From: Bacilli bacterium
GTDB lineage: Bacteria > Bacillota_I > Bacilli_A > RF39 > UBA660
Reading direction: 5' to 3'
NCBI GenBank assembly: GCA_017434825.1
Contig: JAFSGC010000007.1
Location: 1 to 64,000 of the forward strand
DNA length: 64,000 nucleotides
Part shown: positions 43,905 to 53,300 of the stretch, piece by piece
Numbering within the stretch: position 1 is the stretch's first letter
Layout of the letters: the number at the start of each line of letters is the position of its first letter
The notes under the pieces: generated by a model
The model's database searches: none
The model's input: only the letters and a program-made list of their open reading frames with translations
Told to the model about the DNA's origin: nothing
Program-made: the position numbers and the translations under genes

Positions 43905-46900
43905 CTATAATGTATTTAATAATCGAACAATATATTTAATAAAATGTTCTGGTAAATTCTTATAATATAAAGTGATTATAATGCAATTGTGTTTATAGGC
44001 TAAGCTAAAATTTTGAGAAATACTATATGATTCATATAACAGCTTGTCGCCCTTTATTTCCCGGGAAATATTTTCAGGAAGTTCTATTTCAATCATGCGA
44101 TCAGTTTGTCGAACTCGTTTTATACCTAATTTTTTAGCAATCTTTTCAAACCATTCTTCGTACATATAGTTTTCAATACTTTCAGTAACTTTTCCAAAAC
44201 GATCCTCTAAAGATGATTTAATTGATTGTAATTTGTCATAAGAATCTATTTCATTTATCATTTGGTGAATTTCAATCTTAATATCTTCGTCTGATACATA
44301 ACTATCTGCTATATGTGTTTCAATATTAATTAAAGATTGTTGTTCTTCTTCCTCTTCTTCAACAAATTCGCCTTTTTGTCTACGCATTTCATCTTCAATC
44401 ATTTTTGTATACAGTGATACTCCTACGCTATCAACAAAGCCTGCTTGATTAGCTCCAAAAATATCGCCAGAACCTCTAATAGATAAGTCTCGCATTGCAA
44501 TTCGATATCCGCTACCCAACTCAGTAAATTCTTTAATTGCTTGTAGTCTTTTGATTGCAATATCATTAAGCATTTTGTGACTGTCATACATTAAATAAGC
44601 ATACGCAACTTTATCACTACGACCTACACGTCCACGTAATTGATATAGTTGAGCCAATCCCAAACGATCTGCGTCATATACAATTAGAGTATTTGCATTT
44701 GGAATATCTATTCCATTTTCAATAATTGTTGTACAAACTATGATATTAAATTTCTTTTGAATAAAGTCTTCCATTATATCTTCGAGTTCTTCTTTATCCA
44801 TTTGACCATGAGCATAACGAATTTCTTCATTTGGTATAAGTTTTCTTAAATGATCTGTCCTTGATTCAATATTTTCCACGTTATTAAATAGTACAAAAAC
44901 TTGTCCGCCACGTGAAAGTTCTTTGTATATTGCATCTTTAATAATAAAATCGTCTTCACTAATTACATATGTTTGCACTGGATATCTGTTTCTAGGGGCA
45001 GTATCAATAATTGATAAATCGCGAAGTCCAGATAAGGCCATTTTTAAAGTTCTTGGGATTGGAGTAGCTGATAAAGTTAATACATTAATATCCTCTTTGT
45101 ATTCTTTAATCTTTTCTTTGTGTTTAACTCCAAATCTTTGCTCTTCATCTACTATCATTAAGCCTAAGTTCTTATATTTAATCTTATCGTTTAAAAGCTT
45201 ATGTGTTCCAAAGATAATATCAATTGTTCCCTTTTCCAGTTTTTCCATAATTAGTTTTGCCTCTTTTGCAGAAGTAAAACGATTTAATAAGGCTATTTCT
45301 ACTGGCCAATCTGCAAAACGCTGTTTAGCAACATTATATTGTTGTTTAGATAAAATAGTTGTTGGACATAAATACATTACTTGAGCATTATTAACTACGG
45401 CTTTAAACATTGCTCTTAACGCTACTTCAGTTTTACCAAATCCTACATCTCCACATAATAATCTATCCATAGGTCTTTCTGACGATAAATCTGCAAAAAT
45501 GTCATTCACAGCTTTTTGTTGGTCTGCTGTTAAATTGTGGGAAAATGATGCTCCAAAAATATCCTCTTCTTCGTAGGCTTTATATGGAGTACATTTTATA
45601 GCGGCTCTAGCCTTATATAGTGCAATTAGTTCACGAGATATATCTTGAATTTTCTTTTGAACATATTGTTTTGTTTTCAACCATGTTGATGAATTTAGAC
45701 GATTTAACTTCGGAGCGACTCCATCTTTATCAGAATATTTATATATATTATTGATTTTTTCTACAGGTACATATATTTTGTCATTATTTAAGTATAAAAG
45801 TTGAATATAATCTTTTTTTACTCCGTCTTTAGTTAATGTAACTATTCCATTATAGATTCCTATACCATGCGCAATATGAACAACATAATCTCCAGTATTT
45901 AACTCATTATAATCAACGATTTTCTTTCCGCCATAAAAATTATTTTGATATTTATATTGATGTTTAACGTTTTCTATATCGAATTCACTTAAAACCACTA
46001 AATCGCCAAGAATAAAACCATGATTTAATTTTTTCTTTACTACCTCAACATCTTTAAATTCATTTCTAATTTTTTTAATTTGAGCATCACTAGATAAACA
46101 AAATAGTATTTTTTTATTTTCTAGTTTCCATTTTTCAATATTTCGTTTTAATAGATCAAAATCTTGATTAAAGTTTTCAATTGAACTACAATTAATTACC
46201 AAATCATTTTTGCTTGTTGAAAAGTTGTTAAGATATATTTCATGACTAATTTTTATATCAGAAAGTTCATACATAAGCTTTTCATGAATATCTTCTTTAT
46301 TGCTATATTCTGTTATATCTTCGAGTAATTTTCGATATGATGCATCAATCTGAGGTCTATCTATGCTAACAACAACAGGCTCATTAGCATAATCATATAA
46401 ACTACTATGTTGAGTATCTGCACTTTCATCAATTGGTTTAATTGTAATTTTGTCAACTGAATTTATCGAAATTTGCGTATTTTCGTCAAAATAACGAATG
46501 TTATCAATTACATCATCGTCAAGTTCTATTCTAATTGGATGTATTTCATTTATCAAAAATATGTCAACAATCATCCCACGAACTGAGTACTCTCCAGTCG
46601 TTGTCGTAAGAGATTCTTTACGATATCCTAATTCATGAATTAACTGAATTAAACTTTCTCTAGTTAATTTGTTTCCTACCTCTAGAGTTAGTTTTCTTTT
46701 ACTAGAATTATTAAAACTTGGTAAATATTTCAAATATGCCATTAGATTTGTAACAATTATGTGGTTACCATTTTCTAGTTTATCTAAAGTATTTAATCTT
46801 GTTAGTTTTAATTCAGGAGATGCAGTTTTTACCATCGAAGATATAAAATCATCCATCAAAAAAAGCAATACATCATTTGTATATGTTTGTAATAAATTAT

Positions 46901-47057
46901 AATAGTTATTAGCTTCATATAACGAAGAAGTTAAAACTACAACGTTTTTATTAAATTTTTTAAATAAACTTAACACGTAAAAAACATTTAACTCACTAGT
47001 TAAACCACATATTACAGTATCTTTGTCATATTTAAAATATTGTTCTAAAAAATTCAT
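43905..47057 (-). CDS. mfd: Transcription-repair coupling factor Mfd
   Basis: 1050 aa. UvrB-homology N-terminal part (about 1-400), RNA polymerase-interacting domain (DYVVHIAHGIGIYNGI, about 390-405), SF2 helicase with LLCGDVGFGKTEVALRA (Walker A), DEEQRFGVKHKE, SATPIPRTL and GRVGRSDKVAYAYLMY, and a C-terminal D7 domain. Releases stalled polymerase and recruits UvrA. A perfect Noc-type box lies in the codons ISREI (44056-44069). Abuts pth. Confidence 0.97.
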   Translation of the reverse strand: MNFLEQYFKYDKDTVICGLTSELNVFYVLSLFKKFNKNVVVLTSSLYEANNYYNLLQTYTNDVLLFLMDDFISSMVKTASPELKLTRLNTLDKLENGNHIIVTNLMAYLKYLPSFNNSSKRKLTLEVGNKLTRESLIQLIHELGYRKESLTTTTGEYSVRGMIVDIFLINEIHPIRIELDDDVIDNIRYFDENTQISINSVDKITIKPIDESADTQHSSLYDYANEPVVVSIDRPQIDASYRKLLEDITEYSNKEDIHEKLMYELSDIKISHEIYLNNFSTSKNDLVINCSSIENFNQDFDLLKRNIEKWKLENKKILFCLSSDAQIKKIRNEFKDVEVVKKKLNHGFILGDLVVLSEFDIENVKHQYKYQNNFYGGKKIVDYNELNTGDYVVHIAHGIGIYNGIVTLTKDGVKKDYIQLLYLNNDKIYVPVEKINNIYKYSDKDGVAPKLNRLNSSTWLKTKQYVQKKIQDISRELIALYKARAAIKCTPYKAYEEEDIFGASFSHNLTADQQKAVNDIFADLSSERPMDRLLCGDVGFGKTEVALRAMFKAVVNNAQVMYLCPTTILSKQQYNVAKQRFADWPVEIALLNRFTSAKEAKLIMEKLEKGTIDIIFGTHKLLNDKIKYKNLGLMIVDEEQRFGVKHKEKIKEYKEDINVLTLSATPIPRTLKMALSGLRDLSIIDTAPRNRYPVQTYVISEDDFIIKDAIYKELSRGGQVFVLFNNVENIESRTDHLRKLIPNEEIRYAHGQMDKEELEDIMEDFIQKKFNIIVCTTIIENGIDIPNANTLIVYDADRLGLAQLYQLRGRVGRSDKVAYAYLMYDSHKMLNDIAIKRLQAIKEFTELGSGYRIAMRDLSIRGSGDIFGANQAGFVDSVGVSLYTKMIEDEMRRQKGEFVEEEEEEQQSLINIETHIADSYVSDEDIKIEIHQMINEIDSYDKLQSIKSSLEDRFGKVTESIENYMYEEWFEKIAKKLGIKRVRQTDRMIEIELPENISREIKGDKLLYESYSISQNFSLAYKHNCIIITLYYKNLPEHFIKYIVRLLNTL
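44056..44069. promoter_or_regulatory. Putative Noc-binding site in mfd
   Basis: ATTTCCCGGGAAAT, perfect. The mfd frame reads I-S-R-E, different from the frame used in tatD. Confidence 0.6.
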
Positions 47058-47608
47058 TATTCACCATTTGAATTAAAACTATTCATTGTTTTTTCAATAC
47101 CATTTTCTAAATAATAATTAATAATATCTATAAACTTATCACTTTTTAAGAAATTAATTTCCTCTGTTGATAATTTGTTAAGAACATAATTTCTAGTATC
47201 GGTATTCTTATTATTACCAATTCCTACTTTTAATCTTGAAAAACCATTCGTCCCTAGCTGTTCAATAATACTTTTAATACCATTATGTCCTCCAGAAGAT
47301 GAATTAGTTTTTAATCGATATATACCTGATGCTAAGTCTAAATCGTCATGAATAACTAAGATATCTTGAGGATCTATTTTATAATAATTTGCAACACGTG
47401 AAACAGCTCTTCCAGATAAGTTCATGTATGTTGTTGGTTTAATAAAGATTACTTTATCACCTTTATAATTAATTGTTTGAATCTCACAATCTTTATCTTT
47501 TGTCCAATTAGAATTATTTAAATAATTATCTAGTATGATAAAGCCAACATTATGTCTAGTATTTTCATATTCTTTACCAGGATTTCCTAGCCCTACAACT
47601 AATTTCAT
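47057..47608 (-). CDS. pth: Peptidyl-tRNA hydrolase
   Basis: 183 aa. KLVVGLGNPGKEYENTRHNVGFIILD with the catalytic His, NLSGRAV, HDDLDLASG and SSGGHNGIKSII. Recycles peptidyl-tRNAs. Order pth-mfd as in B. subtilis (spoVC-mfd). Overlaps its neighbours by 1-4 bp. Confidence 0.97.
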   Translation of the reverse strand: MKLVVGLGNPGKEYENTRHNVGFIILDNYLNNSNWTKDKDCEIQTINYKGDKVIFIKPTTYMNLSGRAVSRVANYYKIDPQDILVIHDDLDLASGIYRLKTNSSSGGHNGIKSIIEQLGTNGFSRLKVGIGNNKNTDTRNYVLNKLSTEEINFLKSDKFIDIINYYLENGIEKTMNSFNSNGE

Positions 47609-48324
47609 ACTTCCTCCTTAAATATATTTTGATAAGATTTTACACCATCAATACAAATTTCACAATTAAATTTAATTCCAGGTTTACTATTTTTGATACA
47701 TTCTACTAATACGATATAGGGATTTCCGCCTTTTTTAGTAGTTACTAATTGAACTTTTTTGACATTTATTTGATATTTATATCCTAAATTTATAATTTCA
47801 TCTAAACGTTCAGCACGATGCACTAAATATAGTGATCCTTTGTTTACCAAGAATGATTTAGCTAGTTTAAATATTTGGTCTAAATCAATTGCTATTTCGT
47901 GTCTTGCATATTTCAACTCTACTTTTTCATTAACTACCTTATCTTCGTTATATTTAAAATATGGTGGATTGCATAGCATAATATCGAAATATTCCTTAGA
48001 AAAATAATTCCCCAAGTTATTAACATCATCGTTTATGACTTGCAGTTGCTCATTTAAATTGTTTGTTTCAATAGATTTTTTAGCTAATTTATATACACTT
48101 GATTGAATTTCAAATCCCACGATTTTATCCTTCGTATAAGTAGATAGGATAAGTGGCACAGCCATATTTCCTGCACACATATCTAATATTTTTAAATTCT
48201 TTTTAGAAAGTTTGATATATTCTGCTAAAAGAATCGAATCGACAGAAAACTTAAAAAAATCACTATCTTGGTATATATAGCGATTTTTATAGTCAAATAA
48301 ATCATTTTTTACTAACATATTCAA
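47605..48324 (-). CDS. tRNA1(Val) N6-methyltransferase family (TrmN6/YabB)
   Basis: 239 aa. Class I SAM fold: ILDMCAGNMAVPLILSTYTKD (motif I) and DIMLCNPPYFKY, the NPPY of N6-adenine methyltransferases. Starts with the YabB-like FDYKNRYIYQDSDFFKFSVDSILLAEYIK. Target base not proven. Between ricT and pth, translationally coupled to both by overlaps. Confidence 0.88.
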   Translation of the reverse strand: MNMLVKNDLFDYKNRYIYQDSDFFKFSVDSILLAEYIKLSKKNLKILDMCAGNMAVPLILSTYTKDKIVGFEIQSSVYKLAKKSIETNNLNEQLQVINDDVNNLGNYFSKEYFDIMLCNPPYFKYNEDKVVNEKVELKYARHEIAIDLDQIFKLAKSFLVNKGSLYLVHRAERLDEIINLGYKYQINVKKVQLVTTKKGGNPYIVLVECIKNSKPGIKFNCEICIDGVKSYQNIFKEEV

Positions 48325-49096
48325 CTTCCTCAGCTTTAACTGTTAGTTTTTCATCGTCTACTAAGATTTTATATGTTCTTGTTAATATATCAACACTAAC
48401 TATTGTAGCATTGGAATTATTGTATTTAACAGTATTTCCTACAGATAACAAACCTTTACTACAACGAGTATATTCCTCATCTTCATAACATAAGCAACAT
48501 AACAAACGTCCACATGCACCATTTATTTTGCTGGGATTTAAGGCTAAGTTTTGATTTTTAGCTTTATTCATCGAAATTGAATCAATTTGATTTAAGAAAT
48601 TTGCACAGCATAATTTTTGTCCACATATACCAATGCCTCCAATTTGTTTAGCTTTATCTCGAGCTCCAATTTGACGCAATTCAATTCTTGTACGATATAG
48701 TGATGCTAGTTTTCTTGCAAGTTCTCTGAAATCAACACGATCATCTGCAGAAAAATTAATTAATAACTGACTACGATCAAAGTTATATTGAGCATTGATT
48801 ACAAACATATTTAATCCTAGTTCTTTAACTAATTCCTTGCATTTATTTAGAGCTATATCAGCATCCTTTAAATTATTATAATAGACTTTAGAATCTTCAG
48901 GAGTGGCAATACGAATTATGTCCTTATATTCATTGATATCTTTATAATCAGATAAAGTATTAACAACTTTACCATACTGTTCACCTTTTTCAGTATCAAC
49001 GATAACTTCAGCATTAATATCTATATCTAGTTCCGATTTAAAATAATAAGCTTTACAATTATTTTTAAATAATACACCATATACTTTATTTGCCAT
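48302..49096 (-). CDS. ricT: PSP1/RicT (YaaT) regulatory iron-sulfur protein
   Basis: 264 aa. VYGVLFKNNCKAYYF start and the Cys-rich block GGIGICGQKLCCANFL...CGRLLCCLCYEDEEY (about 165-220), which in B. subtilis ligates clusters of the RicAFT complex used for RNase Y-dependent RNA maturation and sporulation/competence. ATG at 49096 has a GGGAG site; the six codons further up are inside holB. Confidence 0.93.
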   Translation of the reverse strand: MANKVYGVLFKNNCKAYYFKSELDIDINAEVIVDTEKGEQYGKVVNTLSDYKDINEYKDIIRIATPEDSKVYYNNLKDADIALNKCKELVKELGLNMFVINAQYNFDRSQLLINFSADDRVDFRELARKLASLYRTRIELRQIGARDKAKQIGGIGICGQKLCCANFLNQIDSISMNKAKNQNLALNPSKINGACGRLLCCLCYEDEEYTRCSKGLLSVGNTVKYNNSNATIVSVDILTRTYKILVDDEKLTVKAEEVEYVSKK

Positions 49097-49916
49097 ATAA
49101 CTCTCCCATTTCAATTGCTAAACTATCTAATAATAAAGAAGTATTTACATTATAGTTTAATTGTTCCAAATACTTAGAAATAATTTTTACTTTTTTAAAG
49201 ACAAATTCTCTATCTTCATGATTTACTTTTACGTTTTCCATATACAAATTAAATAATAACTTTAAAAAAATAGTTATTTCTGTTCTATTTGATAATTCTT
49301 TCGCTAAAACGCTATTATTATACCACACAATTGAAGAATCGTTTTTTTCTAGCATATTTTGATATTCTTGAGCTAACTCAAAATATCTATTATATGTATC
49401 TTCGTCTACACCAAGCACATCGCTGTCTGAATTTGATTTATAATTTATTTTCAGTATTTCACAACGACTTACAATGGTATTTGCAACATTATCTTTATTC
49501 TCAGTTATAAAAAATCCTATAATATTATCCTCGGGTTCCTCTAAAAACTTAAGCATCTTATTAAATGCTGTATCATTCATTTTTTCCGGGGATTTTATGA
49601 TATATATATTATTTTCCGTATATACCGGAATCTTACTAAATGAACTTTTTAAATTTTCTATTGCTTCTTTTTTTATATTTTTTCCATCTGGTTCAACCGT
49701 TATAAGGCTAGGTAAATTATTTTCCTTTATCAAATGACATAAATTGCATTCTGAGCAATTATCTTGAAAGTTACTAGGACAACAAATTCCCATAACAATC
49801 TTTTTAACGTCTTCATAACACTTAACAATATTATTTGTTTCAATTAAATAAGCGTGAGCTAGCTTTTTCTCACGATATAGTGTTATTAAATTGTTAACAA
49901 CTGCATTTGTTTCCAC
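49086..49916 (-). CDS. holB: DNA polymerase III delta' subunit
   Basis: 276 aa. AHAYLIETNN start, a zinc module with Cys at CCPSNFQDNCSECNLC, and FNKMLKFLEEPEDNIIGFFITENKDNVANTIVSRCEILKI, typical of clamp-loader delta'. No P-loop, as expected. Second clamp-loader part beside dnaX 1.2 kb away. Overlaps ricT. Confidence 0.92.
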   Translation of the reverse strand: METNAVVNNLITLYREKKLAHAYLIETNNIVKCYEDVKKIVMGICCPSNFQDNCSECNLCHLIKENNLPSLITVEPDGKNIKKEAIENLKSSFSKIPVYTENNIYIIKSPEKMNDTAFNKMLKFLEEPEDNIIGFFITENKDNVANTIVSRCEILKINYKSNSDSDVLGVDEDTYNRYFELAQEYQNMLEKNDSSIVWYNNSVLAKELSNRTEITIFLKLLFNLYMENVKVNHEDREFVFKKVKIISKYLEQLNYNVNTSLLLDSLAIEMGELYGK

Positions 49917-49927
49917 TTTTCTCCTTT

Positions 49928-50113
49928 TTAAATTATTAAAAATAATATTACTAATGTAGTTAACCCTGGTAATCCTAATAAAGATACTAAAACAATGGAT
50001 ATTACATTAATTGGAATTACAATATTCATTGATGAAATCAAAATATTTAATCCATACAACATAAATATTGCAACAATAACTTTTTTTACAACTTTAACAA
50101 GTATATTTAGCAT
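49928..50113 (-). CDS. bofA: BofA-like pro-sigma-K processing inhibitor
   Basis: 61 aa, two hydrophobic helices. VIPINVISIVLVSLLGLPGLTTLVIL matches the BofA C-terminal pattern (IPINxxTxxxxGxLGxPGxxxLxxL). In Bacillus BofA holds SpoIVFB inactive during engulfment. Shorter than the 87-aa B. subtilis form. Located next to recR as in Bacillus (recR-yaaL-bofA). Confidence 0.82.
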   Translation of the reverse strand: MLNILVKVVKKVIVAIFMLYGLNILISSMNIVIPINVISIVLVSLLGLPGLTTLVILFLII

Positions 50114-50150
50114 AGTTTCCCTCGTTAAAGTCTATTCAGTTAGCCTAGGA

Positions 50151-50750
50151 TTATGATATTTTCTTTCGATCTTCTAGTGCTTTATCTAATGTTAATATGT
50201 CTAGATAATCGATTTCAGCTCCCATAGGAATACCATAAGATAGTCTTGATATAGTAACATCTTTCTTTTCAAATATTTTTTTAATGTACAATGTTGTTGT
50301 TTCACCTTCGATTGATGACTTTAAAGCTAGGATAATTTCAGGATTTTCTAAACTTTCAATTCTTTTAACTAATCCAGAAATATTTATATCCTCAGGACCA
50401 ACATTATTAATTGGAGATATTAGCCCATTTAATACATGATATACACCATGGTAATTCCCAGCTTTTTCAAAAGAAAATACACTTTTATAATCTTCGATTA
50501 CACATATTAAATTCTTATTTCTACTTTCATTTGAACAAATATCACATATTTCGTTATCGGTTAAATTGTTACAAACTTTACACGGAACAAGTTTTTGTTT
50601 AGCTAGGATCAAGTTCTTAGAAAAATCCGCTATTAGTTCATCATCTAAATCTAGTGTAGCTAAGGCAAGACGTTCTGCACTTTTTTCACCAATACTAGGT
50701 AATTTTTTATAAAACTTAATTAATTTTTCTAATGTACTAGGATAGACCAT
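50151..50750 (-). CDS. recR: Recombination protein RecR
   Basis: 199 aa. N-terminal HhH (LPSIGEKSAERLA), zinc finger CKVCNNLTDNEICDIC (about 55-70), Toprim domain (LICVIEDYKSVFSFEKAG...YHVLNGLISP) and C-terminal GIPMGAEIDYLD. Loads RecA with RecFO. Follows ybaB by 2 bp. Confidence 0.96.
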   Translation of the reverse strand: MVYPSTLEKLIKFYKKLPSIGEKSAERLALATLDLDDELIADFSKNLILAKQKLVPCKVCNNLTDNEICDICSNESRNKNLICVIEDYKSVFSFEKAGNYHGVYHVLNGLISPINNVGPEDINISGLVKRIESLENPEIILALKSSIEGETTTLYIKKIFEKKDVTISRLSYGIPMGAEIDYLDILTLDKALEDRKKIS

Positions 50751-50752
50751 AA

Positions 50753-51049
50753 TTAAAATAATCCGCCCATTTGCGAATAAGCTCCCATTTTTGAGTCAGT
50801 TTCTTTATCAATTTTAGCTAAGCCATCTTTAATTGCAAGCATAATCATATCACAAAGAATTTCTTTGTTTTCAGCATCAAATGCTGCTTCATTTGTAATA
50901 TTTACCGCTTTTACTTCACGATTTCCTTTAAAATTAATTTCAACCCAATCAGATTTACCTACAAAATCCATAGCATCGATTTGCCCTTTCTTTGCCATGA
51001 TATCCTTTTGCATTTTTTGAGCTTGTGCCATTATTTGTTGCATATTCAT
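50753..51049 (-). CDS. YbaB/EbfC nucleoid-associated protein
   Basis: 98 aa. MNMQQIMAQAQKMQKDIMAKKGQIDAMDFVGKS and EVKAVNITNEA are typical. Small dimeric DNA-binding protein. Conserved dnaX-ybaB-recR triad. Confidence 0.94.
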   Translation of the reverse strand: MNMQQIMAQAQKMQKDIMAKKGQIDAMDFVGKSDWVEINFKGNREVKAVNITNEAAFDAENKEILCDMIMLAIKDGLAKIDKETDSKMGAYSQMGGLF

Positions 51050-51062
51050 ATTATATTCCTCC

Positions 51063-52679
51063 TTATTGAACCTCTATTTTTTGTGTAGCAAAAATATCAC
51101 TTAACATTTCTTCTTTACCTTCGTTACTCGGTTCATTTTTATATTTATATTCAACCTTATTTTTTATATTTTCTTTATATTGTTCCATCTCAGAGTTCCA
51201 TTTTTCTTGAGTAATTGAAATCAACTTATAATTTGCGCCAATACATTCACAAAACATTTGTTCTATTTGTGATAAATTATCATTAATATTATCTGCATTA
51301 TCTTGGAAATCTGTTTTAATGAGCATTATTTCATCTGATGCCAAAACAATTTCTGTATCAAGTAGCATCCCTTTTATCTTCTTATCCTCTAATAAATCAA
51401 CAAAATTTCCCCAGTTATTTTTAGCATCTTGTAAATAGCTTTTGTTAGCTCTAACAAAGCAATTATTAATCCTAACATCAACTAAAACCGCATTATTTCC
51501 TGGGAAATAACTTTTAGCACTCTTTTTAGGTTCTTCTTTTATTATTTCCCGCATTTTTTCAACAGTATTTTCTTTAGTAGGCATTTCCCGGGAAATATTT
51601 TCTTTTGAAACTTCAAATTTCACAACCTCAGGAATTTCCGCTTCGATTTCAATATCATTGTTAACATAATTTAATAAGATTAACTCTAATAAAGCATATG
51701 AATCTACATTAACATTACTTTTATATAGTGAGGATGACAACTCAAAGCATAACTCCTTATAATCTGCATATGATAAACGAGATTTTTCGGTTCCTTTTTT
51801 TATTTCTATAGCCTTATTTTTAAGAATTTGAATTATTTTCTTAACAACTGTCTTAAAATCTGCGCTGTTTTCTCTTGCTTTATCAACAAAATCTAACACT
51901 ATATCAACACTATTCTTATCAATTCCCTCAATTAATTGGAGTATTCCTTTAGTGGAAATAAGTCCAATTGAGGTTAAAACGCTATCTTGAGTGATTTTTT
52001 CTCCAGTTTTAGACAATTGATCTAGAATACTTAATGCATCTCTAAGTCCTCCGTCCGCAAATTCAGCAATTTCTTCTATTGCAGCGTCATCTATATCGAT
52101 ATTTTCTTTATCAGATATGCTTCTAAGAGTCATTTTTATATCTTTATTAGATATTTTCTTAAAATCTAATCGCTGACATCTTGATAAAACTGTTATTGGT
52201 ACATCTTCTATATCCGTTGTAGCTAAAATAAAAACCACATGACTAGGAGGTTCTTCTAAAGTTAACAACAAAGCATTAAAAGCACTTGTGCTCAGCATAT
52301 GAACTTCATCAATGATATATACCTTATATTTAGAATTTATTGGCGATAACTTTATATTATCGATTATTTCCCTAATTTGATCTACACCATTATTTGATGC
52401 AGCATCAATTTCATAAATATCATTACTTTGTGCAAAATTTGTGCAATTTTCGCATTTTCCGCAGGGTTTAGCCCCATCTTCCGACGAACAATTGATTGTT
52501 TTGGCGAAAATTTTAGCTGTACTTGTCTTTCCTGTTCCTCTAGGACCTGAAAAAATGTATGCATGCGAGATTTTGTTGTTTTCAACGCTATCTTTTAATA
52601 AATCAATTGTATTATTTTGACCAACAACTTCATCAAAGTTTGATGGACGATACTTTCGATATAAAACCTTGTAGTTCAT
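51063..52679 (-). CDS. dnaX: DNA polymerase III subunit gamma/tau
   Basis: 538 aa. FDEVVGQNNTIDLLKDSV, Walker A SGPRGTGKTSTAKIFAKTINC (about 45-60), zinc Cys in the CSSEDGAKPCGKCENC block, Walker B VYIIDEVHMLS and SRCQRLDFKKIS. A linker (about 365-395) and tau-like tail follow. The linker codes for one perfect and one near-perfect Noc-type box, in peptides YFPGN and ISREM. Confidence 0.96.
   Translation of the reverse strand: MNYKVLYRKYRPSNFDEVVGQNNTIDLLKDSVENNKISHAYIFSGPRGTGKTSTAKIFAKTINCSSEDGAKPCGKCENCTNFAQSNDIYEIDAASNNGVDQIREIIDNIKLSPINSKYKVYIIDEVHMLSTSAFNALLLTLEEPPSHVVFILATTDIEDVPITVLSRCQRLDFKKISNKDIKMTLRSISDKENIDIDDAAIEEIAEFADGGLRDALSILDQLSKTGEKITQDSVLTSIGLISTKGILQLIEGIDKNSVDIVLDFVDKARENSADFKTVVKKIIQILKNKAIEIKKGTEKSRLSYADYKELCFELSSSLYKSNVNVDSYALLELILLNYVNNDIEIEAEIPEVVKFEVSKENISREMPTKENTVEKMREIIKEEPKKSAKSYFPGNNAVLVDVRINNCFVRANKSYLQDAKNNWGNFVDLLEDKKIKGMLLDTEIVLASDEIMLIKTDFQDNADNINDNLSQIEQMFCECIGANYKLISITQEKWNSEMEQYKENIKNKVEYKYKNEPSNEGKEEMLSDIFATQKIEVQ
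51495..51508. promoter_or_regulatory. Near-perfect Noc-type box in dnaX
   Basis: ATTTCCTGGGAAAT, one mismatch to the palindrome. Another half-site ATTTCCCGC lies at 51544. Confidence 0.45.
51583..51596. promoter_or_regulatory. Putative Noc-binding site in dnaX
   Basis: ATTTCCCGGGAAAT, perfect. Lies 75 bp from the near-perfect box, both in the weakly conserved linker of dnaX. Confidence 0.6.
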
Positions 52680-52723
52680 ATTAGCCTCCGCTACTTAATT
52701 ATACCAATTTATACGCATTATTT

Positions 52724-53140
52724 CTATCTTTTGTTAGCAAAAAACGCGCTTAATTGTCTCTTATAATTTTCACACATTTTATCAACATCATTTATCTTGT
52801 TTTTAGTGATAATTTTCTTTTTTTCATTATTAAATTTACTTTCCAGCAAATAGTATACTTGTTTAATTCTTGATTGACGAATTACTTCCATACACATATC
52901 ACAAGGTTCAAGCGTAACATATAACTCGCAATCATCTAATCTCCAGTCTTTTTGTTTTTTGCTAGCTTTTGTTATTGCTAAAATTTCCGCATGATTTATG
53001 CAATTATGTGTTCTTTGTTTTGTATTGTGTGCTTTTGATATTAATTTTCCATTCCTTACAACTGCGCATCCAACCGGTATTTCTCCTTTTTTGTAGGCTT
53101 TGTTAGCTTCTTTTAGTATTTCTTCAACAATAGATTTCAT
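52724..53140 (-). CDS. tadA: tRNA-specific adenosine deaminase
   Basis: 138 aa. Zinc site HAE in NHAEILAI and PCDMC in LEPCDMCMEV; catalytic Glu in HAE. Makes inosine at tRNA-Arg position 34. TGGAGG lies just before the ATG at 53140; eight further upstream codons lack a ribosome site. Between dnaX and the SRP RNA gene, as in B. subtilis (yaaJ-scr-dnaX). Confidence 0.94.
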   Translation of the reverse strand: MKSIVEEILKEANKAYKKGEIPVGCAVVRNGKLISKAHNTKQRTHNCINHAEILAITKASKKQKDWRLDDCELYVTLEPCDMCMEVIRQSRIKQVYYLLESKFNNEKKKIITKNKINDVDKMCENYKRQLSAFFANKR

Positions 53141-53158
53141 TATTCCTCCATAAAAAAA

Positions 53159-53230
53159 GTGCACACAAACAGTGACTGATGTGGCTGCTTCCTTCCGGAT
53201 CTGACCAGGTTACAATGTATTTGTTGCACG
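53159..53230 (-). ncRNA. ffs: Signal recognition particle RNA (small, 4.5S type)
   Basis: Minus strand GGTCAGATCCGGAAGGAAGC is the conserved SRP RNA tetraloop/asymmetric loop domain, closed by pairing GTGCAACAAA with TTTGTGTGCAC. Only about 72 nt, without the Alu domain of Bacillus scRNA. A T run at 53152-53158 terminates it. Position between gyrA and tadA/dnaX is standard. Confidence 0.95.
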
Positions 53231-53235
53231 TTTTA

Positions 53236-53264
53236 ATATTAACAAATTTAACTATTAAATGCAA
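53236..53264 (-). promoter_or_regulatory. ffs promoter
   Basis: TTGCAT (53259-53264), 17 bp, TAATAT (53236-53241). Transcription would start about 6 bp before the RNA stem. parS1 lies 3 bp upstream of the -35. Confidence 0.75.
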
Positions 53265-53267
53265 CTA

Positions 53268-53283
53268 TGTTTCACGTGAAACA
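53268..53283. promoter_or_regulatory. parS site 1
   Basis: TGTTTCACGTGAAACA, perfect match to the Bacillus parS consensus TGTTNCACGTGAAACA. Immediately upstream of the ffs promoter. Confidence 0.92.
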
Positions 53284-53300
53284 TTAAATTTACAAAAAAA

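Noticed and set aside
44923-45384. 153-codon plus-strand open frame inside mfd
   Set aside because: Antisense to a conserved helicase gene, no ribosome site, odd composition. The same holds for the 163-codon frame opposite gyrA (53471-53962).
47390-47405. Third parS-like sequence TGCAACACGTGAAACA in pth
   Set aside because: One half-site is perfect but the other has two or three mismatches, and it lies in conserved coding sequence, so it may be chance.
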